From NCBI GenBank assembly GCA_905181875.1, contig CAJIZH010000003.1, positions 496,001-560,000 of the forward strand: a DNA stretch of 64,000 nucleotides, read 5' to 3'. The position numbers were made by a program, and so were the translations under genes. The DNA is from Flavobacteriales bacterium UBA6770 (GTDB lineage: Bacteria > Bacteroidota > Bacteroidia > Flavobacteriales_G > Salibacteraceae). The notes beneath the pieces were generated by a model. The model made no database searches and was not told the DNA's origin. It worked only from the letters and a program-made list of their open reading frames with translations. The stretch's first letter is position 1; every line of letters begins with the position of its first letter. Below, one piece after another: positions 49,877 to 60,597 of this stretch.

Positions 49877-50487
49877 AGCGACATATTTACTCTATTGATA
49901 TACTCCAAAAGGTCATCTTTACCCTCACCTTCGGTTGCCGAAGTATAAAAAATAACTGGAAGTTCATCCCAGTCTTCTTGAAGACGTTTACGGTAATTTT
50001 CAATATTGGTTTTCAGCTTCTGGGTCTTATTTTTATCAATCTTAGTAAATACAATACTAAAGGGAAGCCCTTTTTCTCCTAACCATTGAATAAATTCCAA
50101 ATCGATTTTTTGAGGTTCGAGCCTTGAATCAACTAAAACAAAAACATTCGTTAACTGCTCTCTTTTCAGCAAATATTCTTCTATAAAACCAGCCCATTTA
50201 ACACGTTTCTTTTTAGAAACTACTGCATATCCATATCCTGGTAAATCTACTAGGTGCCACATTTTTTCGACATCAGTTTCACTGACAACTTCAAAATGAT
50301 TTATTAGCTGAGTTTTTCCTGGCTTAGAACTCACCTTAGCAAGGTTTTTATGATTAGCTAAACAGTTGATCAGTGAAGACTTACCCACATTGGACCTTCC
50401 TATAAAAGCATACTCTGGCAGATTTCCACTAGGACATTGAGAAACTTTCTCACTACTTTTTAAAAAGGTGAACGACTTTAACTTCAT
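49873..50487 (-). CDS. engB: Ribosome biogenesis GTPase YihA/EngB
   Basis: FIGRSNVGKSSLIN, KPGKTQLINHF and VDLPGYGYAVV motifs. Confidence 0.93.
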   Translation of the reverse strand: MKLKSFTFLKSSEKVSQCPSGNLPEYAFIGRSNVGKSSLINCLANHKNLAKVSSKPGKTQLINHFEVVSETDVEKMWHLVDLPGYGYAVVSKKKRVKWAGFIEEYLLKREQLTNVFVLVDSRLEPQKIDLEFIQWLGEKGLPFSIVFTKIDKNKTQKLKTNIENYRKRLQEDWDELPVIFYTSATEGEGKDDLLEYINRVNMSL

Positions 50488-50501
50488 GAAAACTTAGTTT
50501 T

Positions 50502-51305
50502 TTATTTGTAAAGCGAATCTAAAAACTCACCTAAAACTCTATTGAATTCACTAGGTTGCTCCATCATAGCAGCGTGACCACATTTATCAATCCAATGCAA
50601 CTGTGATTGAGGCAATAATAAATTGAATTCGTTAGCTACCTCTGGAGGTGTAATTGTATCATTTCTACCCCATATTAAACAAGATGGAATAGTCATGAAC
50701 TCTAACTCTTTCGCCATATTATGTCGAATTGCAGATTTAGCAAGAGCGATAATTCTCAATGCACGAGCTTTATCATTTACCACCTCATAACACTCATCTA
50801 CCAGCTCCTTAGTTGCAACTGTTGGATCGTAAAAAGTATACTCTACTTTTTGTTTTATAAATTCATAATTCTCTCTTTTCGGGAAAGTGCCTCCAAACGA
50901 ATTCTCATATAAACCCGAAGATCCAGTAAGTATTATAGACCCAACTCCATCTAAATGTTGCGAGGTATAAACCAAAGCAACATGGCCACCTAAAGAATTC
51001 CCTAAAAGGTTCACCTTATCATACCCTTTATGTTCAACAAAATCTCGAAGAAACTTTGCCAAGTTCTTCACATTAGTATTGATTACAGGTAATGTATATA
51101 AAGGCAAAATTGGAATAACAACTTTATAGCCTTTACTAGCGAAGTAAGGTACAACTTCAACAAAATTACTTAGAGCTCCAAATAATCCGTGGAGAATAAG
51201 AATTACCGGTCCTTCTCCTTCTTCGATATACTCAAACTGGCCATCTTTCTTAAGAGTGTCTTGCATAGGTTCTTTTAAACTTCGTGTTATATCAAAACTA
51301 ATCAT
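50502..51305 (-). CDS. Alpha/beta hydrolase
   Basis: LILHGLFGALSNF and LGNSLGGHVAL motifs. Confidence 0.88.
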   Translation of the reverse strand: MISFDITRSLKEPMQDTLKKDGQFEYIEEGEGPVILILHGLFGALSNFVEVVPYFASKGYKVVIPILPLYTLPVINTNVKNLAKFLRDFVEHKGYDKVNLLGNSLGGHVALVYTSQHLDGVGSIILTGSSGLYENSFGGTFPKRENYEFIKQKVEYTFYDPTVATKELVDECYEVVNDKARALRIIALAKSAIRHNMAKELEFMTIPSCLIWGRNDTITPPEVANEFNLLLPQSQLHWIDKCGHAAMMEQPSEFNRVLGEFLDSLYK

Positions 51306-51460
51306 TTGGTCTTTACCCCGTAACTACCAAATACCATAAGAATACAGAAATATCAACACCTTAGATTAAAACGAACTCGAACGACCCCTAACTACCGATA
51401 AGTTTACAACTCACTACATATCAACACTTAATGACTTTTCGTTTTTAAAGTTTTCAACAA

Positions 51461-51500
51461 AGTGGTAAAAAATGGAGCTAAGTGGGAGGAAGTGGTAGAA
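51461..51500 (+). promoter_or_regulatory. Candidate MraZ-binding repeats (four TGG boxes, 10-bp period)
   Basis: AGTGGTAAAA AATGGAGCTA AGTGGGAGGA AGTGGTAGAA; TGG at 51463, 51473, 51483, 51493. Confidence 0.75.
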
Positions 51501-51540
51501 TTCTTGTAATTTTACATTCAATTTCTCAGCGATAGTTTTG

Positions 51541-52008
51541 ATGATCAGTTTGTTAGGAGAGTACGATTGTAAAATGGATGCAAAGGGTCGCATAATGCTA
51601 CCTAATGGCCTAAAAAAACAGCTGGAAACTTTAGTCCATGAGGGGTTTGTAGTGAATAGAGATATTCATGAACCTTGCCTAGTTCTCTACCCGCATGCCG
51701 AATGGTCTAAAGTGGCGAAACAACTTTCTAAGCTGAATCGATTCATTAAAAAAAATGCACTCTTTATTAGAAAATTTAATAATGGAGCAACTCCAATAGC
51801 CTTAGACGGAACAGGCAGACTGCTCATCCCAAAAACATTATCAAAAACGGCATCACTTGAAAAAGAAATAAAAGTGATTGGTAACGGAGAGCGAATCGAA
51901 ATCTGGTCAACCAAAAATTACGAGCAAATGCTCGAAAGCGAAGAGTTTGATTTCTCTCAACTTGCAGAGGAAGTCATGGGTGATATAAGTCCTGAATCGG
52001 ATGACTAA
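51541..52008 (+). CDS. mraZ: Division/cell wall cluster transcriptional repressor MraZ
   Basis: LLGEYDCKMDAKGRIMLP motif; first gene of the dcw cluster. Confidence 0.93.
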   Translation: MISLLGEYDCKMDAKGRIMLPNGLKKQLETLVHEGFVVNRDIHEPCLVLYPHAEWSKVAKQLSKLNRFIKKNALFIRKFNNGATPIALDGTGRLLIPKTLSKTASLEKEIKVIGNGERIEIWSTKNYEQMLESEEFDFSQLAEEVMGDISPESDD

Positions 52009-52900
52009 ATACCACACTCCAGTATTATTTCAAGAAAGTATAGAGGGTCTATCTCTCCAAGAAAACGGGTGTTACGTCGATGTGACTTTTGGCGGAGGCG
52101 GTCATTCTCATGGCATTCTCAAAGCTGAAGAATCTGCTCGGTTAATTGCTTTTGACCAAGACCCAGATAGTCACGAAAATGAAATTGTCAGCGATCGTTT
52201 TACACTGGTTAAGCAAAATTTTCGTTACCTAAAAAACAACCTTAGAATGCTTGGAGCAAATCCAATTGATGGTTTACTTGCTGATCTTGGCGTTTCTTCT
52301 TATCAATTTGACATTCCAGACCGTGGCTTTAGCACACGATTTGATGGGCCACTAGATATGCGTATGAACCCTCAACAAACAGGTTCAGCTGCAGATATTC
52401 TAAATTCCAAAACGCAAGAAGAAATTACTACAATTTTTCGTCTTTATGGTGAAATCAATAACGCCTGGAAGCTAGCAGGAGCGATTGTTATGGAGCGTGA
52501 ATTAGTGAAATTCAAGACAACAGATCAGCTAAAAGCAATCGCCAAGCAATTTACCCCAGAGAAAAAGATAAACCAGTATCTAGCTCAAGTATTTCAAGCG
52601 TTAAGAATTGAGGTAAACAATGAATTAGAGGCTTTAAAAGAGCTCCTTATTCAATCTACTGATGTTTTAAAGCCCAATGGAAGATTAGTATTCATTTCAT
52701 ATCATTCGTTAGAAGATCGTTTAGTTAAGAACTTCTTCAGAACGGGAAACTTTGAAGGAACGCCAGAAAAAGATTTTTACGGAAATCTAATCCGACCTCT
52801 AGAGCCAGTAAATCGAAAAGTAATCACACCATCCGAAGAAGAATTAAAACAAAATACACGGTCTCGCAGTGCTAAACTTAGAATAGCTAAAAAACGATAA
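52001..52900 (+). CDS. rsmH: 16S rRNA (cytosine-1402-N4)-methyltransferase
   Basis: YVDVTFGGGGHSHGIL and LADLGVSSYQFD motifs. Confidence 0.94.
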   Translation: MTKYHTPVLFQESIEGLSLQENGCYVDVTFGGGGHSHGILKAEESARLIAFDQDPDSHENEIVSDRFTLVKQNFRYLKNNLRMLGANPIDGLLADLGVSSYQFDIPDRGFSTRFDGPLDMRMNPQQTGSAADILNSKTQEEITTIFRLYGEINNAWKLAGAIVMERELVKFKTTDQLKAIAKQFTPEKKINQYLAQVFQALRIEVNNELEALKELLIQSTDVLKPNGRLVFISYHSLEDRLVKNFFRTGNFEGTPEKDFYGNLIRPLEPVNRKVITPSEEELKQNTRSRSAKLRIAKKR

Positions 52901-53256
52901 TGGCCACAGAAAAAAATACCGCTAAAAAGAAACGCAGCATCGTTGCCGACTTGGTGAATGGGAACATTCTAACTCGAGAAACGGTTATCGACCATCTTCC
53001 CTATTTCTTGTTTTTAGCATTACTGGCATTGGTTTACATATCAACAGGGTTTCTTGCTGAGGAAAATGTCAGGAACCTAAATGCAGTCAATGGAGAAATT
53101 AAGGAACTGAGGAGCGAATACATCACCATTAAGTCAGAATTAATGTACCGAAGCAAGCAAAGCGAGGTAATTAAAATAATAATTGAAAAGGATTTAGGGC
53201 TAGAAGAGTCCTTCGAGCCACCAAAGAAAATTGTAAAAACAAAAGCCAATGAGTAA
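52900..53256 (+). CDS. ftsL: FtsL-like cell division protein
   Basis: Single TM plus coiled coil between rsmH and ftsI. Confidence 0.8.
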   Translation: MATEKNTAKKKRSIVADLVNGNILTRETVIDHLPYFLFLALLALVYISTGFLAEENVRNLNAVNGEIKELRSEYITIKSELMYRSKQSEVIKIIIEKDLGLEESFEPPKKIVKTKANE

Positions 53257-55365
53257 GCAACAGAAACTCATACGGCGGGTTTACCCCATTTATATGTTGC
53301 TCATTCTATTTGGTGTGGGCATTCTCTTTAAAATAGGTCAAGTCCAATTTATTGAAGGAGATCACTGGCAAGAACTTGCTAAATCCTACTCTACTAAACA
53401 CAGAAAAATTGATGCAATTCGCGGAAATATTTATGCTTCAGATGGCAGCCTAATCGCTACATCTGTTCCAAAATATGAAGTACGATTCGATTTGAATGCC
53501 GAAGCAATAACCAATGAACTATTTGCAAAGCACATTGATTCACTTTGTCTTGAACTGTCATTATTACTTCCTGAAAAAGCTAAAAATCAATGGAAATCCG
53601 AACTGACTCAAGCTCGAAAAAATGGAGCTAGATACCACCTCGTTCGCCGAAAGCTATCATACACTCAAATTAAGAAAATGAGACAGTTCCCCATTTTTAG
53701 GCGTGGGAAATACAAAGGCGGATTTATTTCTATTCAACAAAATAAAAGAGAAAAACCATTTCAAGTTTTAGCCTCTAGAACCATTGGTTATAGCCGAGAC
53801 AATTCCAAACCTGTTGGGCTTGAAGGAGCTTATAATAAGATACTGAGTGGTACTCAAGGGCTTCAATTAATGCAGAAAATTGCTGGTGGAATCTGGATGC
53901 CTATTGAAGATGAAAACGAAATTGAGCCTGAAGATGGTTCAGATATCATTACAACAATAGATATTAATATTCAAGATGTTGCGGAAAACGCTTTATTGGA
54001 GCAGCTTATTAAACAAGACGCTGATCATGGCTGCGTAGTTCTTATGGAGGTAGCTACAGGTGAAGTAAAAGCAATTGCCAACCTCAATAAAACAAAAAGC
54101 GGTGGATACTGGGAAACCTACAATTACGCAGTTGGAGAAAGCACAGAACCGGGATCAACATTTAAACTAGCTTCATTAATTGCAGCGTTAGAAGATGGAT
54201 ATATAGACCTTGACGATAGTGTAGAAACAGGTAACGGTATGTACAAATTCTACGATCAAAAAATGTATGACTCTAAAATTGGAGGTTATGGTAAAATAAC
54301 GATAAAACGCGCCTTTGAGATTTCTTCAAATATTGCTGTAGCTCGAACAATTAATGAAAACTACAGAAATAATCCACAAAAATTTATTGATCGATTATAT
54401 AAGATGAACCTGCATCAAAAACTGGGAATCAGAAATTTACGGAGAAGGTGAGCCTAGAATTAAATCAGCGAATGACCCAACATGGAGCGGTATTTCACTT
54501 CCTTGGATTTCTCATGGTTACGAAGTGTCTCTTACTCCCCTTCAAATTCTCGCATTTTACAATGCAGTTGCAAACGATGGAAAAATGGTTAAACCTCTTT
54601 TTGTAAAAGAGATACGCAAGATTGGGAAGCCAATCAAAACATTTGAGCCCAGAATAATAAACCCAGCAATTTGCTCAAAAGCAACAATTGAAAAAGCAAA
54701 AGCAATGCTTGAGGGAGTTGTTCAACAAGGAACTGCCAAAAACTTAAGAAATGCCAATTTTAAGATTGCAGGAAAAACTGGAACGGCTCAAATCTATAAT
54801 GCAAAAACCGGATATAAAAACGACAAACAAGTAAGCTACCAAGCATCATTTGTCGGCTATTTCCCAGCTAAAAACCCTATGTATAGCTTGTATAGTGGTG
54901 GTAAATGCGCCTTCAAAAAACGTGTATTACGGAAACCTTGTTGCAGGACCAATATTTAAAGAAATTGCCGATAAAGTTTATGCTACAAGCATTCAACTGC
55001 ATGAGGAAATCAAAAACACTGCACAATTCGCCAAACGCACACCTATTCCAGTTTCCAAAAACGGTAATCGTTTTGACTTAAACAGTGTTTACTCCGAATT
55101 AAAGGTACCGTCTTTACAAAATGGAGAAAATGCAACATGGGTCGCAGCTTCTACAGGTCGAGATAAAGTGACATTATACAAGCGTGTTTTTAAGGCCGGA
55201 ATTATCCCAAACTTCATTGGAATGGATCTAAAAGATGCCATTTATATCATTGAAAACATGGGGCTAAAAGCTGACTTCACAGGTAAAGGAATTATAAAAG
55301 AACAAACGCCAAACGCAGGAACCAAGATTGAAAATTTTGATCGAGTAAAACTCATTCTTACCTAA
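53249..55365 (+). CDS. ftsI: Penicillin-binding protein / FtsI with C-terminal PASTA domain, interrupted by two 1-base insertions near 54431 and 54888
   Basis: ESTEPGSTFKLASLIAAL, FEISSNIAVAR, AGKTGTAQIYN and FIGMDLKDAIYIIENMGLKA; three ORFs join with +1 shifts. Confidence 0.9.
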
Positions 55366-56829
55366 ATGAAATTACTAAAAGACATATTGTATCGAGTGAC
55401 TATGAATCGAGTAGTGGGTTCAACTAATATAGCTATTCAAAACATCTGTTTTGATTCAAGGGAAGTTGGACAATTCTCAGTTTTTGTTGCTATTCAAGGA
55501 ACTCAAAGTGACGGACACGACTATATTCAAAAAACCGTAGAAGCAGGCGTTTTAGCTGTTGTATGCGAAAAAATCCCTGAAGAAACGGACGAAAACGTAA
55601 CCTACGTCGAGACCAAGGACAGTAATAGTGCCCTAGCATTCATGGCATGTAATTTTTACGAAAACCCATCCAACGAATTAAAGCTTATTGGAATAACCGG
55701 TACCAACGGAAAAACTACAACAGTGACCATTCTTCACCAACTATTTATGGGTCTCGGTCATAAATGCGGCTTACTTTCAACTGTTGTAAATAAGATTCAA
55801 CGAGAAGAAACCCCTTCTACACATACTACCCCGAATCCAATTGAATTAAATCGTCTACTAAGACAAATGGTAGATGAGGGCTGCAGCCATTGTTTTATGG
55901 AAGTAAGCTCTCACGCCCTAGTGCAAAGACGTACCGAAGGTTTGAATTTCAAAATAGGAATCTTCACAAACATTACACATGAACATTTAGATTATCACGG
56001 CACATTTGATGGGTATATCAAGGCCAAAAAAATGCTCTTTGATGATTTAGGAACGAACAGCTTCGCTCTACTAAATCGTGACGATTTTCACAATGAAATA
56101 ATGGTTCAGAACACAAAAGCCAAGGTCTTTACATACGGCTTGAAAACCATGGCTGATTTCAAGTGTAAAATCATTGAAAATGATTTTACAGGACTGCTTT
56201 TAAATGTAGAAAACAAAGAAGTTTGGACAAGACTTATTGGAAGATTTAATGCTTATAACGTCCTGACCGCATATTCCACAGCCAAACTTCTAGATGAAGA
56301 CTCTACCGAGGTACTTACTGAAATCTCAAATCTCACTCCCGTTCGTGGGCGTTTCCAGCAAATCAAAGGCAGCAATGGAGTAACCGGAATTGTAGACTAC
56401 GCTCACACTCCAGATGCTTTATTAAAAGTTCTGGAAACTATAAATGAAATTAAAACAGACGACCAGCAGGTATTTACCATAATTGGCTGTGGTGGAAATC
56501 GAGACAAAACTAAACGTCCAACAATGGCAAAAATAGCTGTACAAAACAGCGATAAAGTCATCTTAACATCAGATAATCCACGAAATGAAGATCCTGAAGC
56601 CATAATTACGGACATGGAAAAAGGTGTTGATCCATTAAACTCCAAGAAAACATTGGCTATTACAAATCGAAAAGAGGCAATAAAAGCTGCAGTAAGCCAA
56701 GCAAAGTCTAACGATATCATTCTTATTGCCGGAAAAGGACACGAAACATATCAATTAGTTAGAGACCAGGTGCTTGAATTCAATGACATGGAAATTCTTA
56801 CTGAATACCTAAAACAATTTGCTTCGTAA
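55366..56829 (+). CDS. murE: UDP-MurNAc-tripeptide synthetase
   Basis: [15 protein letters not shown] and [15 protein letters not shown] motifs. Confidence 0.94.
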   Translation: MKLLKDILYRVTMNRVVGSTNIAIQNICFDSREVGQFSVFVAIQGTQSDGHDYIQKTVEAGVLAVVCEKIPEETDENVTYVETKDSNSALAFMACNFYENPSNELKLIGITGTNGKTTTVTILHQLFMGLGHKCGLLSTVVNKIQREETPSTHTTPNPIELNRLLRQMVDEGCSHCFMEVSSHALVQRRTEGLNFKIGIFTNITHEHLDYHGTFDGYIKAKKMLFDDLGTNSFALLNRDDFHNEIMVQNTKAKVFTYGLKTMADFKCKIIENDFTGLLLNVENKEVWTRLIGRFNAYNVLTAYSTAKLLDEDSTEVLTEISNLTPVRGRFQQIKGSNGVTGIVDYAHTPDALLKVLETINEIKTDDQQVFTIIGCGGNRDKTKRPTMAKIAVQNSDKVILTSDNPRNEDPEAIITDMEKGVDPLNSKKTLAITNRKEAIKAAVSQAKSNDIILIAGKGHETYQLVRDQVLEFNDMEILTEYLKQFAS

Positions 56830-58082
56830 TGCTATACTATCTATTTCAATATCTAAACTCAATTGACTTCCCTGGAGCAGGGGTGTTCAGTTACATCACT
56901 TTTCGCTCAGCTGTTGCTGTAATTCTATCCCTAATAATCTCAATGGTTTTTGGTAAGAATATAATTGGATGGTTGCAAAAAAAACAGTTTGGCGAAACAG
57001 TAAGGGACTTAGGTCTAGAGGGTCAAATGGCAAAGCAAGGAACCCCAACTATGGGTGGACTAATAATTCTTGCGTCAATACTAGTTCCTACATTATTGGT
57101 TGGCAAACTAGATAACGTATATGTGCAAATCATGATTATTTCCACAATAGGATTCGGAATAATTGGATTCACAGACGACTACCTGAAAATCAAATACAAA
57201 AATAAAGATGGACTTGCTGGTAAATTCAAAATTGTAGGTCAAGTTGCTATTGGATTAGTCGCTGGAGCTATGCTATATTTCAGCGACGGGACAGTTATTC
57301 GACACAAAGAACTTGCTTCTGATAGCGCCGATACAACTGAAATTCAAAGTCAATCTGAAACCAATTCGTCCAACAAAGACAGTTACACATGGCAAGAAAC
57401 CAAAGGGCTTAAAACTACCATTCCATTTATAAAAAACAATGAATTCGATTATATGTGGATTATTAGCTGGATGGGGGATTGGACCAAGAACTTTGGCTGG
57501 ATTATTTTCTTCCCCATTGTTATAATTATTACCACTGCTGTCAGTAACGGCGCAAACATGACAGATGGGCTGGATGGCCTCGCTACAGGTACCTCTGCTA
57601 TTATAGGAATTACTTTAGGAATATTCGCTTACCTAAGCGGCAATTACATATTTGCCGACTATCTCAACATAATGTACATACCAGATTCGGGAGAATTGGT
57701 AGTGTTTATAGCTGCCTTTGTCGGTGCTTGTGTTGGCTTTTTATGGTACAATTCTTACCCAGCCCAAGTATTTATGGGCGACACTGGAAGCTTATCTATC
57801 GGTGGCATTATAGCTGTCTTCGCAATTGCAATTCGTAAGGAATTATTAATTCCAATACTCTGTGGAATATTCTTAGTAGAAAACCTCTCTGTGCTGATTC
57901 AAGTAGGATACTTCAAATACACTAAAAAAAAATATGGTGAAGGAAGAAGAGTCTTTAAAATGGCACCATTACACCACCACTATCAAAAACTAGGAATACC
58001 TGAACCCAAAATTGTTGCTCGCTTCTGGATTGTTGGCATTATGCTCGCCATTATAAGTATTGTAACTCTAAAACTAAGGTAG
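56829..58082 (+). CDS. mraY: Phospho-MurNAc-pentapeptide transferase
   Basis: [25 protein letters not shown] and [10 protein letters not shown] motifs. Confidence 0.95.
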   Translation: MLYYLFQYLNSIDFPGAGVFSYITFRSAVAVILSLIISMVFGKNIIGWLQKKQFGETVRDLGLEGQMAKQGTPTMGGLIILASILVPTLLVGKLDNVYVQIMIISTIGFGIIGFTDDYLKIKYKNKDGLAGKFKIVGQVAIGLVAGAMLYFSDGTVIRHKELASDSADTTEIQSQSETNSSNKDSYTWQETKGLKTTIPFIKNNEFDYMWIISWMGDWTKNFGWIIFFPIVIIITTAVSNGANMTDGLDGLATGTSAIIGITLGIFAYLSGNYIFADYLNIMYIPDSGELVVFIAAFVGACVGFLWYNSYPAQVFMGDTGSLSIGGIIAVFAIAIRKELLIPILCGIFLVENLSVLIQVGYFKYTKKKYGEGRRVFKMAPLHHHYQKLGIPEPKIVARFWIVGIMLAIISIVTLKLR

Positions 58083-58083
58083 C

Positions 58084-59418
58084 GTGGAAAATCTGGTAGT
58101 TCTTGGAGCAGGCGAAAGTGGCTGCGGTGCTGCCATTTTGGGTAAGAAAAAAGGTTTTAATGTTTTTGTTTCAGACAAAGGAACAATTTCTAAAAAATCG
58201 AAAGACGTTCTTTCACATAACAACATTCCTTTCGAGGAGGAGAAACATTCTGAGCGACAGATATTAGATGCCGATTTGGTAATTAAAAGTCCAGGAATAC
58301 CCGATACAATTCCTTTAATTCAAGTAATTGAAAAACAAGGAATTCCAATTATTGATGAACTGGAATTTGCGAGTAGGTATTACCAAAAGCCAATAATTGC
58401 CATCACTGGATCAAACGGCAAAACAACGACTACTCTTTTGACGAGTCACGTTTTCAAAAAAGCTGGTAAAAAAGTAATTGTTGCCGGAAATATTGGGAAA
58501 AGTTTAGCAAAGCAAGTAGCGGAGGAAATAGAATCTGACTTGGCAATAATTGAAATAAGCAGCTTTCAGTTGGATAGAATTGAAGAATTCAAACCACACA
58601 TTGCCATTTTGCTCAATATTACTCCCGACCATTTGGATAGATACAATGATGACTTCGAGCAATACACAGCTTCAAAACTGCGCATTACAAAAAATCAGTC
58701 AGATAAAGATTATCTGATTTACAACATTGATGACTCTGCCATTTGCCGTTACCTCGAAAGCACAAAAACTAGGGCACAGCTTATTCCTTTTTCGTTAGAA
58801 AAGCGAGAAGGAACAGGAGCATGGATAGATAATAAGGATTTAATAATTAATATAAAAACAGGTATAACAATGTCAATTCAAAAGTTAGCATTACAGGGAA
58901 AGCATAATCTCTACAATTCGATGGCAGCAGGAGTTGCCGGTAGAATACTCGAATTAAGAAAGGAGATTATTCGAGAGAGTTTAAACGATTTTCAAAACAT
59001 TGAGCACAGATTGGAGACGGTTACTCAAGTGTGCGGCGTAAGCTATATAAATGACTCAAAGGCTACTAACGTAAATAGTACGTGGTACGCATTGGAATCT
59101 ATGGAAGAAAAAACCGTTTGGATTGTTGGAGGCGTAGACAAAGGAAACGATTACGATTCATTAATTCCATTGGTAAAAGACAAGGTTAAGGCGATTGTAT
59201 GCTTAGGGGTCGATAACTCCAAAATACACGCAGCCTTTGGTCACCTAGTAGAGGATATTTTCGATACTCAAAGCATGTATGATGCAGTAAGAGCTGCATA
59301 CAGCTTAGCTAAGAAAGGTGATTCTGTATTGTTATCTCCTGCATGTGCCAGTTTCGATTTATTCGAAAATTATGAAGATAGAGGACGTCAATTTAAAGAA
59401 GCTGCAAAAGGACTATAA
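58084..59418 (+). CDS. murD: UDP-MurNAc-L-alanine:D-glutamate ligase, GTG start
   Basis: AITGSNGKTTTTLLTSHVF and LNITPDHLDRY motifs. Confidence 0.93.
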   Translation: MENLVVLGAGESGCGAAILGKKKGFNVFVSDKGTISKKSKDVLSHNNIPFEEEKHSERQILDADLVIKSPGIPDTIPLIQVIEKQGIPIIDELEFASRYYQKPIIAITGSNGKTTTTLLTSHVFKKAGKKVIVAGNIGKSLAKQVAEEIESDLAIIEISSFQLDRIEEFKPHIAILLNITPDHLDRYNDDFEQYTASKLRITKNQSDKDYLIYNIDDSAICRYLESTKTRAQLIPFSLEKREGTGAWIDNKDLIINIKTGITMSIQKLALQGKHNLYNSMAAGVAGRILELRKEIIRESLNDFQNIEHRLETVTQVCGVSYINDSKATNVNSTWYALESMEEKTVWIVGGVDKGNDYDSLIPLVKDKVKAIVCLGVDNSKIHAAFGHLVEDIFDTQSMYDAVRAAYSLAKKGDSVLLSPACASFDLFENYEDRGRQFKEAAKGL

Positions 59419-60597
59419 TTGAAAACAATTCTAAAATATTTCAGAGGAGATAAGGCCATTTGGCTAATCGCGCTTATGCTAGCGGTGTTTAGTTTATTAC
59501 TGGTGTATAGCTCAATTGTTACCTTGGCGTACAAACACCATGGCGGCAATACTGCGTATTATCTTTTCCGTCATGGAATATTCTTAGGACTAGGTTTTGT
59601 GCTAATGTACGTTACTCACAAAATGAAGTACTCCTACTTCTCAAGAATTGCACAACTTCTATTATATGCTTCAGTACCATTACTACTACTCACGCTACTT
59701 ATTGGTTCAAACCTTAATAACGCAAGCAGGTGGCTAACTATCCCTGTTATAAATCAGTCTTTTCAGACCTCTGATTTAGCTAAGCTAGGTCTGATAATGT
59801 ACACCGCTCGTATGCTTTGGTTAAAAAAAGAGGTTCTGCACAATTTCCGTCAAGCGTTTGTACCCATTATCATACCTGTTGGTGTGGTGTGCGCATTGAT
59901 ACTTCCTGCAAACTTCTCAACAGCAGCGGTGCTTTTTAGTGCGTGTATGATTCTTATGTTTATTGGAGGCATTCCTATCAAACATTTCCTTTCACTTCTT
60001 CCTGTTGGCGTTGTTGCCCTTTCCATGATTTTTCTAATAGCTCAATTTGCACCTCAAGTTTTTCCGAGAGCTGAGACGTGGAAAAAAAGAGTGGAACGCT
60101 ATGTAGGTGACAAGAATGCAGAAGATATAGCGGGAAACTATCAAGTAGCACAAGCAAAAATCGCAATTTCTAATGGTGGTATTGTAGGGCGTGGACCAGG
60201 CAATAGCACTCAAAGAGCTTTCCTTCCTCACCCTTACTCTGATTTTATTTATGCAATTGTTCTGGAAGAATATGGTGCGTTGGGGGGCGTGTTTATACTC
60301 CTACTCTACATTATTTTGTTTTTTAGGACCATCAAAATGTCTACTAAAACAGACAAACCGTTTCCGCAACTGCTAGCCATTGGCATAAGCTTTTTAATGG
60401 TCTTTCAAGCGCTTATCAATATGGGAGTTGCTGTTAATTTATTACCTGTAACAGGACAGCCTCTGCCACTAATGAGCATGGGAGGAACCTCAACTTGGTT
60501 TACATGTATTGGGTTAGGAATAATCCTAAGTGTAAGCCGAGGAATAGATATAGAAAATAGTACAAAAACTAAACTTGACGACTATGCCATCGCCTAG
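59419..60597 (+). CDS. ftsW: FtsW lipid II polymerase, TTG start
   Basis: SEDS multi-pass family; GNYQVAQAKIAISNGGIVGRGPGNSTQRAFLPHPYSDFIYAIVLEE. Confidence 0.93.
   Translation: MKTILKYFRGDKAIWLIALMLAVFSLLLVYSSIVTLAYKHHGGNTAYYLFRHGIFLGLGFVLMYVTHKMKYSYFSRIAQLLLYASVPLLLLTLLIGSNLNNASRWLTIPVINQSFQTSDLAKLGLIMYTARMLWLKKEVLHNFRQAFVPIIIPVGVVCALILPANFSTAAVLFSACMILMFIGGIPIKHFLSLLPVGVVALSMIFLIAQFAPQVFPRAETWKKRVERYVGDKNAEDIAGNYQVAQAKIAISNGGIVGRGPGNSTQRAFLPHPYSDFIYAIVLEEYGALGGVFILLLYIILFFRTIKMSTKTDKPFPQLLAIGISFLMVFQALINMGVAVNLLPVTGQPLPLMSMGGTSTWFTCIGLGIILSVSRGIDIENSTKTKLDDYAIA

Noticed and set aside
54425-54895. Programmed ribosomal frameshifting in ftsI, bamA and the others
   Set aside because: Sites share no slippery motif or downstream structure that I can see, and the genes involved are not known to use it; single-base error explains the data more simply.
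57300-57460. Apparent insertion in MraY ([25 protein letters not shown])
   Set aside because: Bacteroidota MraY proteins commonly carry an extra loop here; not clearly unusual.
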